A DNA stretch of 6,165 nt from Acidaminococcaceae bacterium. GTDB taxonomy: Bacteria > Bacillota > Negativicutes > Acidaminococcales > Acidaminococcaceae. The notes under the pieces were generated by a model. That model was not told where the DNA came from and ran no database searches. It saw nothing but the letters and a program-made list of their open reading frames with translations. Each line of letters opens with the position of its first letter. Positions within the stretch are counted from its first letter, which is position 1. A program made the translations under genes and the position numbers. Location of the stretch: the NCBI GenBank assembly GCA_024405585.1, contig JAKSOM010000057.1:1-6165 (forward strand), read 5' to 3'. Below, in pieces: positions 1 through 4,999 of this stretch.

Positions 1-696
1 CACCCCGTCACAAAGGATTTCTTCTTTCGCTTCCGTAACCCTGTCCATAATTTCCAACCCGGCAAAATTACCCTCCCGCTCAATAATCCCTTTGGTCTCC
101 TTGACCATAAGAACGGAAATATTGGTACGGCTCCGGACCTGCTCCACCAGTTTGCTTTCCGCCTGGAATTCATCAAAGAAATGAATGATAACCACTTCCC
201 GGCACCGCTCCGCCAAAAACAAAGCATTGGTAAGAGCCGTATTGCCGCCGCCGACAACCGCAACTTTTTTCCCGGCATAGAAAGCCCCGTCACAAACACC
301 GCAATAGGACACACCCCTACCTACAAACTCATCCTCTCTGGGCAAACCCAAATGGCGGTGTCGGGCACCGGTGGCAAGTATCACGGATTTGCCCACATAA
401 AGTCCTATATCCGTTTCCACAGAGAAGGATTCACCCTCCGCATGCAGAATTCCCGTAACTTCCGCACTGACCAGCTCCGCCCCCGCATCCATGGCCTGCT
501 GGGCCATCTGATTGCCCAAGTCCATGCCACTGATATGGGCACAGGCAGGATAATTGTCAACCACAGGGGTATAGAGTATCTGCCCCCCAAAAGATTCCTT
601 TTCCAAAACCAGAACTGTGCGTCCCGCCCTGGCTGCATAAATGGCGGCAGTCAACCCCGCAGGCCCGCCACCAATAACAACTACATCGTAAATCAT
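1..696 (-). CDS. trxB: Thioredoxin reductase-like flavoprotein, C-terminus beyond window
   Basis: The 232 codons present code for a FAD-dependent pyridine-nucleotide disulfide reductase of the thioredoxin reductase family, which in the cytoplasm passes electrons through FAD and a Cys pair to thioredoxin. Residues seen: FAD-binding GGGPAG (9-14), FGGQI, an ATG motif (LATGARHRHLG), the redox pair C132-G-V-C135 in SYCGVCDG, and the second Rossmann motif GGGNTA (149-154). Family members are about 310 residues, so roughly 75 residues are missing at the left edge. The ATG at 696 is preceded by AAAGGCG, which overlaps the map stop codon; the gap to map is 14 nt, so the two are probably co-transcribed. 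Oddity: the HRRxxxR motif that binds the NADPH 2'-phosphate reads HFFDEFQ (172-178), so all three Arg are gone and the electron donor may not be NADPH. It could therefore be a TrxR paralogue with another donor or partner. Family assignment is firm; exact role is not. Confidence 0.9.
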   Translation of the reverse strand, partial: MIYDVVVIGGGPAGLTAAIYAARAGRTVLVLEKESFGGQILYTPVVDNYPACAHISGMDLGNQMAQQAMDAGAELVSAEVTGILHAEGESFSVETDIGLYVGKSVILATGARHRHLGLPREDEFVGRGVSYCGVCDGAFYAGKKVAVVGGGNTALTNALFLAERCREVVIIHFFDEFQAESKLVEQVRSRTNISVLMVKETKGIIEREGNFAGLEIMDRVTEAKEEILCDGV

Positions 697-710
697 ATTT
701 TTGCTCGCCT

Positions 711-1517
711 TTACTCACTTAAAATTTCCGGACCGTTTTCCGTAATCAGGATGGTGTTTTCCCATTGGGCGGACAAGCTGCCGTCCGCAGTGTGAACTTC
801 CCAATTTTTGAATCCGCTCTCATAATAATCTTCCGTACCCATATTAATCATGGGTTCCACAGTAATAACCATACCCGGCACCAGCACCATGCCTTCGCCC
901 CGCCTGCCTGCGTGACAAATAAAGGGATCTTCCCAGCTGGCCAGCCCCACTCCGTGACCGCCATACTCCAGCATTACGCTGTAACCGTGCTTACGGGCAT
1001 AGGGAGCAATGGCCGCCCCAATGTCTCCAACCGTATTCCATGCCTGTGCCGCCCGAATGCCCCGGCGCATACACTCCCTGGTCACATTCACCAAATCCTT
1101 GGCCTCCTTAGACACCCGCCCCATCATAAACATGCGGCTGGCATCACCAAAATAACCGTCCAACTCCGTGGTCAGATCCACATTGACAATATCCCCGTTT
1201 TTCAATACATAGTCACTGGGGATACCATGACAAATTACATCATTGACACTGGTACAACAACTCTTGGGATAACCCATAAAACCCAAATCCGAAGGCCTCC
1301 CACCATGACTGACAGTATACTCATAGACAATTTTGTCAATTTCGTTGGTCTTCATACCCACTCTGATATGCTTGGCAACTTCATCCAATATGGTGCTGTT
1401 AAGTTTGCAGGCCTTTCTGATGCCGGCAATCTGCTCCCCGTTTTTTATCATCTCCGGCCCTGGCACCTCCCTACCCTGGGCCTTCAATTCCGCCAATCGT
1501 GCTTCAGCTTCTGCCAT
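711..1517 (-). CDS. map: Methionine aminopeptidase, type I, with altered active-site residue
   Basis: Cytosolic metalloprotease that removes the initiator Met from new proteins. The 268-residue protein has the pita-bread fold signatures and all five metal ligands: D114 and D125 (VDLT, GDAS), H188 (GGHGVG), E221 (TVEPM) and E253 (QWENT). H97 in CHGIP matches catalytic H79 of E. coli. The position of E. coli H178 is W195 (GLASWEDP, where related MetAPs have F-H-E-E-P), so the second conserved non-ligand His is missing. An N-terminal extension of about 20 residues (AEAEARLAELKAQ, likely helical) precedes the core at IKNGEQI. It resembles the linker of Firmicutes MetAPs that carry a SEC-C zinc motif, but no such motif is present. 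I chose the ATG at 1517 because AGGAG lies 8 nt upstream; an in-frame TTG at 1535 would contain that Shine-Dalgarno site inside the gene. It leads an operon with trxB. Given the His to Trp change it may be a secondary MetAP rather than the housekeeping one. Confidence 0.93.
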   Translation of the reverse strand: MAEAEARLAELKAQGREVPGPEMIKNGEQIAGIRKACKLNSTILDEVAKHIRVGMKTNEIDKIVYEYTVSHGGRPSDLGFMGYPKSCCTSVNDVICHGIPSDYVLKNGDIVNVDLTTELDGYFGDASRMFMMGRVSKEAKDLVNVTRECMRRGIRAAQAWNTVGDIGAAIAPYARKHGYSVMLEYGGHGVGLASWEDPFICHAGRRGEGMVLVPGMVITVEPMINMGTEDYYESGFKNWEVHTADGSLSAQWENTILITENGPEILSE

Positions 1518-1524
1518 ATCCCTG

Positions 1525-1530
1525 TCTCCT
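1525..1530 (-). promoter_or_regulatory. Shine-Dalgarno site that fixes the map start
   Basis: Read on the minus strand this is AGGAGA. The AGGAG core is 8 nt before the ATG at 1517, a normal spacing. The longer open frame begins at a TTG (1535) upstream of this site and has no good Shine-Dalgarno site of its own, so the ATG is preferred. Confidence 0.75.
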
Positions 1531-1538
1531 AACAAGAT

Positions 1539-1568
1539 TTGCTATAATACATTATGGTATTATAGCAA
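1539..1568. repeat. Perfect 12-bp inverted repeat in the divergent promoter region
   Basis: Left arm TTGCTATAATAC (1539-1550), 6-nt centre ATTATG, right arm GTATTATAGCAA (1557-1568). Each arm contains an extended -10 sequence (TGCTATAAT), one facing right and one facing left. No T-run follows on either strand, so it does not look like a terminator. It may be an operator for a dimeric regulator that overlaps the -10 elements, or simply back-to-back promoters. The repeat is seen directly; the function is inferred. Confidence 0.7.
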
Positions 1569-1587
1569 GATTCCCGCAGTTTTGCTA
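1559..1587 (-). promoter_or_regulatory. Predicted promoter for map-trxB
   Basis: On the minus strand there is a perfect TATAAT (1564 down to 1559) preceded by TGC, making an extended -10 element. At a 17-bp spacing the -35 hexamer is TAGCAA (1587-1582), a weak match to TTGACA, as is often tolerated with an extended -10. Transcription would start near 1552, giving a leader of about 35 nt before the map ATG. The element overlaps the rightward promoter. Confidence 0.55.
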
Positions 1588-1591
1588 TAAT
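1563..1591 (+). promoter_or_regulatory. Predicted promoter for the DedA-MATE unit
   Basis: Perfect TATAAT at 1586-1591 preceded by TGC (extended -10), with TAGCAA at 1563-1568 as a weak -35 hexamer 17 bp upstream. Transcription would start near 1598, about 24 nt before the DedA start codon. A further rightward TGCTATAAT (1540-1548) upstream could act as a second start but has no recognisable -35 hexamer. Each predicted -35 lies inside the extended -10 of the opposing promoter, so the two divergent promoters probably cannot be occupied together. Confidence 0.55.
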
Positions 1592-1611
1592 ATCCAACAA
1601 TAGTTTGATGT

Positions 1612-1615
1612 GAGG
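1612..1615 (+). promoter_or_regulatory. Shine-Dalgarno site that fixes the DedA start
   Basis: GAGG with 6 nt to the ATG at 1622. The open frame extends to a GTG at 1610, but that codon abuts this site and has no Shine-Dalgarno sequence of its own, so the ATG is chosen. Confidence 0.65.
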
Positions 1616-1621
1616 TTGCAA

Positions 1622-2257
1622 ATGGAGTTTTATTCTTATTTTGTTGATTTGGTATTGCATCTGGACAAACATTTGCCGGAAATTATGGCTGCCTATGGCA
1701 GCTACATATATTGCATCCTTTTTCTGGTAGTGTTCTGCGAAACCGGGTTAGTAGTTACCCCCTTCCTGCCCGGGGACTCACTGCTCTTCGCCTGTGGCGC
1801 CATCGCTGCCATTAATCCTGACGGGATGAACATCACCACCATTGTCATCATCTTCCTGGTGGCCAGCGTCATCGGTGATGCCTGCAACTACGAAATAGGC
1901 AAACATGTGGGGCTGAACCTGGTGGAAATCACCCACGGTTTCGTAAAACAGGAACATATTGAAAAGGCCCAGGCCTTCTATGCCAAACACGGGCACAAGG
2001 CCATCTTCCTGGCCCGTTTTGTTCCCATCGTCCGCACCTTTGCCCCCTTTGTAGCAGGCATCGGCAAAATGCACTATTTCACCTTCGCCAAGTACAATGT
2101 GGTGGGTGCCATCGTCTGGGTGGGGCTCTTCGTGGGCGGCGGTTATTTCTTCGGCAATATACCCATTATAAAAAACAATTTTTCTTTGGTCACCATTACC
2201 ATCATTTTGGTATCCGTTTTACCGGTTATCATAGAGTTCATCAGAAACAGGAAGTGA
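1622..2257 (+). CDS. DedA-family inner-membrane protein (VTT/SNARE-assoc domain)
   Basis: A 211-residue polytopic membrane protein of the DedA family. Members are linked to maintenance of the proton-motive force, envelope integrity, drug and peptide resistance, and recycling of undecaprenyl phosphate or other lipids. The signature runs through the protein: FCETGLVVTPFLPGD (38-52), a GD..NYEIGK..G block (85-97), and FLARFVPIVRTFAPFVAG (129-146). The acidic pair E40 and D52 and the Arg pair R132 and R138 match the residues known to be essential in E. coli YqjA (E39, D51, R130, R136), so the protein looks functional. Hydrophobic stretches lie around 28-50, 71-84, 136-147 and 158-176, with one near 188-205 just before a short basic C-terminus (FIRNRK). 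Length is normal for the family. It is the first gene of the rightward unit, divergent from map, and ends 13 nt before the MATE gene. The substrate cannot be told from sequence. Confidence 0.93.
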   Translation: MEFYSYFVDLVLHLDKHLPEIMAAYGSYIYCILFLVVFCETGLVVTPFLPGDSLLFACGAIAAINPDGMNITTIVIIFLVASVIGDACNYEIGKHVGLNLVEITHGFVKQEHIEKAQAFYAKHGHKAIFLARFVPIVRTFAPFVAGIGKMHYFTFAKYNVVGAIVWVGLFVGGGYFFGNIPIIKNNFSLVTITIILVSVLPVIIEFIRNRK

Positions 2258-2270
2258 TACCACGAAAGAC

Positions 2271-3596
2271 ATGACCTCCGGAGCACCACTCCGGCTTATT
2301 TTCCCCTTTATGGTGCCGCTTTTGATCGGCAACCTGTTCCAACAACTTTACAATGTCAGCGATGTGATTATCGTAGGCCGTATGTTAGGTGTGGAAGCCC
2401 TGGCAGCCGTAGGGGCCGCCTCCCCTCTTTTTCTGCTTACGGTTTTTGTTACCTTTGGCCTCTCCAGCGGCTTCAGCGTCATCACCGGCCAGCGTTTCGG
2501 CGCCAAGGATATGGACGGGGTGCACCGCAGCATTGCCAGCTGCATCACCCTCAGCATCATCTGTGTTACCCTCATCGTTATCTTCTACAATATCATCATC
2601 GACCCCCTGATGGTCTGGACCAATATCCCAGCCAACCTGGTGGGCATGTCCAAATCCTATATCATGATTATCGTCAACGGGCTCTGGGCCATGATGGCCT
2701 ACAACCTTTTGGCTGCCATTATGAGGGCCCTGGGGGACAGCAAAACACCCCTCTACGCCTTGATTCTTTCCACTTTGGTGAACATCCTTCTTGCAGTCAC
2801 CTTCATCGGTCCTTTGGGCTGGGGGGTGCCCGGCTCCGCCTACGCCCTGGTCATCGCTCAAAGCATCAGTGCCTGCTTCTGCATTACCTATATCTACATC
2901 AATAATAAAAATCTACGTCTGAGTGCCAAGGATTTCACCTTGAATCCAAAGGAGCTGTGGGAACATTTCCGGATGGGCATGCCCATGGCAATACATTTTT
3001 CCATTCTGGGTCTTGGCATCCTCTTTATGCAAACCGTCACCAATACCTTCGGTGCGGAAACCATCGCCGGTTTCACTGCCAGCATCCGGGTGGAACAATT
3101 AGCCACCCAACCCCTGGTCAGTGCGGGGCTTACCATGGCGGTCTTCACCGCCCAGAACTATGGTGCCCGTAAATTTAACCGTATCAGGGAAGGGGTCAAA
3201 AAAATGAGTTTGTGTTCCCTTGCCTACGGTCTTGTGGCCACCGTCATCATCTTCACACAGGGTGAAAATGTGGTGCGTCTGTTCCTGGACAACCCCAGCA
3301 AGGACGTAATGAACGCCGCCCATCTATATTTTACCTACAGCATTCCCTTCTACTTTTTCTTAGGCCAGATTTTCATCTACCGCAACACTCTACAGGGACT
3401 GGGAATGGGCTTTTTGCCCATGTGCGGTGCCATTGTGGAACTCATAACCCGTTGCGGCAGCGCCCTCTTCCTGACCCCCATCCTGGGTTTTATGGGTGTA
3501 TGCCTGGCCGAACCCATCAGTTGGTTCGGTTCCAGCTCCCTTTTCGCCGGGGCCTACTTCTATTTCATCCGCATTTTGGAGAAAAAAGCGAAATAA
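2271..3596 (+). CDS. MATE-family multidrug/toxin efflux transporter
   Basis: A 441-residue integral membrane protein expected to have 12 helices in two six-helix halves. It should export cationic drugs or metabolites in exchange for Na+ or H+. The N-terminus (MTSGAPLRLI, then PLLIGNLFQQLYNVSDVIIVGR at 16-37, with D31) is the classic start of the NorM/DinF-like group common in Firmicutes. Other family marks are MRALGDSKTP (151-160), FTAQNYGAR (292-300), RNTLQGLG (371-378) and E390. Relatives often begin a few residues earlier (KDMTSG). Here the upstream frame reads TTKD before the ATG but contains no ATG, GTG or TTG before a stop codon at 2232, so the ATG at 2271 is the only standard start. 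The Shine-Dalgarno match (GAAAG) is weak and the DedA stop is 13 nt upstream, which suggests translational coupling. Substrate is unknown; DinF- or NorM-like naming is not justified. Confidence 0.95.
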   Translation: MTSGAPLRLIFPFMVPLLIGNLFQQLYNVSDVIIVGRMLGVEALAAVGAASPLFLLTVFVTFGLSSGFSVITGQRFGAKDMDGVHRSIASCITLSIICVTLIVIFYNIIIDPLMVWTNIPANLVGMSKSYIMIIVNGLWAMMAYNLLAAIMRALGDSKTPLYALILSTLVNILLAVTFIGPLGWGVPGSAYALVIAQSISACFCITYIYINNKNLRLSAKDFTLNPKELWEHFRMGMPMAIHFSILGLGILFMQTVTNTFGAETIAGFTASIRVEQLATQPLVSAGLTMAVFTAQNYGARKFNRIREGVKKMSLCSLAYGLVATVIIFTQGENVVRLFLDNPSKDVMNAAHLYFTYSIPFYFFLGQIFIYRNTLQGLGMGFLPMCGAIVELITRCGSALFLTPILGFMGVCLAEPISWFGSSSLFAGAYFYFIRILEKKAK

Positions 3597-3695
3597 ATTT
3601 TCTGACATATTTTCGCCACATCTTTCAGCTACAATTTAGCCAAGCAAAGGAACACCGATGCTAAAACAAAAAAAGTTTGAAAAGGAGTGATGAAA
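3597..3695 (+). promoter_or_regulatory. Intergenic gap with possible weak promoter for the LTxxQ gene
   Basis: The 99 nt after the MATE stop codon contain no hairpin terminator that I can see, so read-through into the next gene is possible. A TACAAT at 3630-3635 matches five of six bases of a -10 hexamer, but no -35 hexamer stands at 16-18 bp; CTGACA at 3602-3607 is 22 bp away, too far. A promoter here is therefore a weak guess. Confidence 0.25.
3681..3687 (+). promoter_or_regulatory. Strong Shine-Dalgarno site of the LTxxQ gene
   Basis: AAAGGAG with 8 nt to the ATG at 3696. In-frame GTG 3687 and ATG 3690 overlap or lie too close to this site, and ATG 3699 is 11 nt away, so 3696 is the best start. 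Confidence 0.7.
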
Positions 3696-4136
3696 ATGAT
3701 GAACGCAAAGAAAATGATGTTGACCTCTATCGTACTGGGTGTCCTCTCCGCTACAGCGGTGTTTGCCAAAGAAGCCCCCAAATGTCCAAAGGCCCTGGAA
3801 CTTACACCTCAGCAATGGGAAGTGCTCAAAACCATGAAGCCGGCCCAACAGAAAATGGCCTTCACCCAGGGGGTACGCCAAAACATGGTCAAAGAAAAAA
3901 TGGCCGCACTGACACCGGAGCAAAGAGCAGAAGTTGAGTCCTTTATCAAAGAAAGCAGGGAACACAGAAAGAAAATGATGGAACGCATGGGCAAAATGAC
4001 CAAGGAACAAAAAGAAGCCATCCGCCTGCAAATGCCGCCCATGCACAAACATATGCGACATTTCGGCAAGATGCATGGCAAAGGACATTTTGCACCGCCA
4101 CACATGATGCCGCCCTGCAACCAGGAAGCCAAGTAA
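3696..4136 (+). CDS. Secreted Spy/CpxP-like LTxxQ protein, Met/His-rich tail
   Basis: A 146-residue protein with a clear signal peptide: basic start (NAKK), hydrophobic core, and a likely cut after A24 (ATAVFA, then KEAP), so it is expected in the periplasm. The mature part is helical, highly charged and has LTPQQ (36-40), LTPEQ (72-76) and MTKEQ (101-105). The LTxxQ motif defines the Spy/CpxP family of periplasmic chaperones and envelope-stress sensors. Residues 113-141 are rich in Met and His (M113, M116, M120, M126, M137, M138; H117, H119, H122, H127, H131, H136), a composition that could bind Cu, Ni or Zn. There are two Cys, C30 near the mature start and C141 near the end, which could form a disulfide. 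In Spy/CpxP relatives expression follows envelope stress; here only its position after DedA and MATE genes supports such a role. A metal-binding periplasmic protein is an alternative. Homology to true Spy is weak beyond the motifs. Confidence 0.8.
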   Translation: MMNAKKMMLTSIVLGVLSATAVFAKEAPKCPKALELTPQQWEVLKTMKPAQQKMAFTQGVRQNMVKEKMAALTPEQRAEVESFIKESREHRKKMMERMGKMTKEQKEAIRLQMPPMHKHMRHFGKMHGKGHFAPPHMMPPCNQEAK

Positions 4137-4154
4137 AGAAAACACAACAAGCAA

Positions 4155-4185
4155 AAGCCGCTTACGACCAAATCGTAAGCGGCTT
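4155..4185. terminator. Bidirectional intrinsic terminator
   Basis: A perfect 13-bp stem, AAGCCGCTTACGA (4155-4167) pairing with TCGTAAGCGGCTT (4173-4185), with loop CCAAA. The right side is followed by a T-rich run (CTTGTTATTCTT) and the minus strand reads TTTTGCTTGTTG after the stem. It lies 18 nt after the LTxxQ stop codon and 12 nt after the folD stop codon, so it should stop transcription from both convergent units. Confidence 0.85.
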
Positions 4186-4197
4186 CCTTGTTATTCT

Positions 4198-4998
4198 TCA
4201 TTCAGCCAATTTCTGCAAAAGCATCACATTCGCCACCACCCCGACCCCGCCGGGAACAGGGGAGTAGGCACTGGCCTTTTGGTAGCAATCAGGAGAAACA
4301 TCCCCCACAATACCCTCAGGCGTAACATTGATACCCACATCAATCAGCACCGCCCCCTCCTTCACCATGGAGGGCTTCACAAATCCGGCCCTGCCCACCG
4401 CCGCAATCAGAATATCTGCTGCGGCAGTCACTTTCGCCAAATTTTTGGTATGGGAATGGCAGACGGTAACCGTACAATTTTCCTGCAAAAGCAAATTTGC
4501 CCCCGGCTTACCCACCACATTGCTGCGGCCGATGACCGCCGCCCGTTTGCCCTCCAACTCCACCCCGTAGTAACGCAATATGGCAAGACAGGCCCTGGCG
4601 GTGGCAGGAGCCCAAGGGCTTCTGCCGGCATAAAATTCACCGATGTTACCACTGTTCAAACAATCCAAATCCTTGACAGCAAGGATGGCATCCGCAATTT
4701 TATTCTCATCAATCTGCTCCGGCATGGGAAAAAGGGGCATAATGCCATGAACTGTTTCTGAGGCATTCAGCTTGTCAATGGTTGCCAGCACATCTTTTTC
4801 AGCAACATTGCCGGGGAAACGATAAACCTTTACATCCCCACCCAAGGCCTCCGTCAGCTTGACGATGGTCTTGCTATAGGCAACACTGGCCCCATCCCCG
4901 CCAACCAAAAGCAATGCCAATGTCCTGCCCTTGACCTTCGGTGCAATCCGTTCCTTATATGCCTCCGCTACCGGTTTGCCGTACAATATTTTTTGCAT
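4198..4998 (-). CDS. folD: FolD-like methylene-THF dehydrogenase, degenerate cyclohydrolase site
   Basis: FolD normally makes 10-formyl-THF from 5,10-methylene-THF in two steps (NAD(P)-dependent dehydrogenase, then cyclohydrolase). This 266-residue protein has the full fold and length is slightly short (family about 280-290). The nucleotide-binding half is well kept: VIGRSNVVGKP (155-165), VTVCHSHT (177-184), VGRAGFV (201-207), LIDVGIN (218-224) and PVPGGVG (247-253). The folate-side half is not: Y41 is present but the catalytic Lys four residues later is I45; the Gln of the usual QLPLP is L89 (LFPMP); DVDG is DLDC (110-113, Asp kept); PCTP is PATA (131-134); and PMT after PGGVG is VVA (254-256). 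K43 or K47 might partly compensate. The ATG at 4998 begins 1 nt after the fhs stop codon with no clear Shine-Dalgarno site, so it is probably translationally coupled. Family is certain; loss of cyclohydrolase activity is inferred. Confidence 0.9.
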   Translation of the reverse strand: MQKILYGKPVAEAYKERIAPKVKGRTLALLLVGGDGASVAYSKTIVKLTEALGGDVKVYRFPGNVAEKDVLATIDKLNASETVHGIMPLFPMPEQIDENKIADAILAVKDLDCLNSGNIGEFYAGRSPWAPATARACLAILRYYGVELEGKRAAVIGRSNVVGKPGANLLLQENCTVTVCHSHTKNLAKVTAAADILIAAVGRAGFVKPSMVKEGAVLIDVGINVTPEGIVGDVSPDCYQKASAYSPVPGGVGVVANVMLLQKLAE

Positions 4999-4999
4999 T

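Noticed and set aside
181..795. Rightward open frame of 204 codons opposite trxB
   Set aside because: The minus strand has an uninterrupted thioredoxin reductase reading frame with FAD and CxxC motifs; the plus-strand frame has none.
765..1532. Rightward open frame of 255 codons opposite map
   Set aside because: Fully antisense to map, whose metal ligands and start site are clear; the translation resembles no protein family.
1539..1568. Inverted repeat as an intrinsic terminator
   Set aside because: The stem is AT-rich, no T-run follows on either strand, and it stands between divergent starts where no transcript would end.
3636..4154. Leftward open frame of 172 codons opposite the LTxxQ gene, His/Phe-rich
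   Set aside because: The plus frame has a strong Shine-Dalgarno site, signal peptide and LTxxQ motifs. The His/Phe richness of the other strand merely mirrors the Met/Lys-rich gene.
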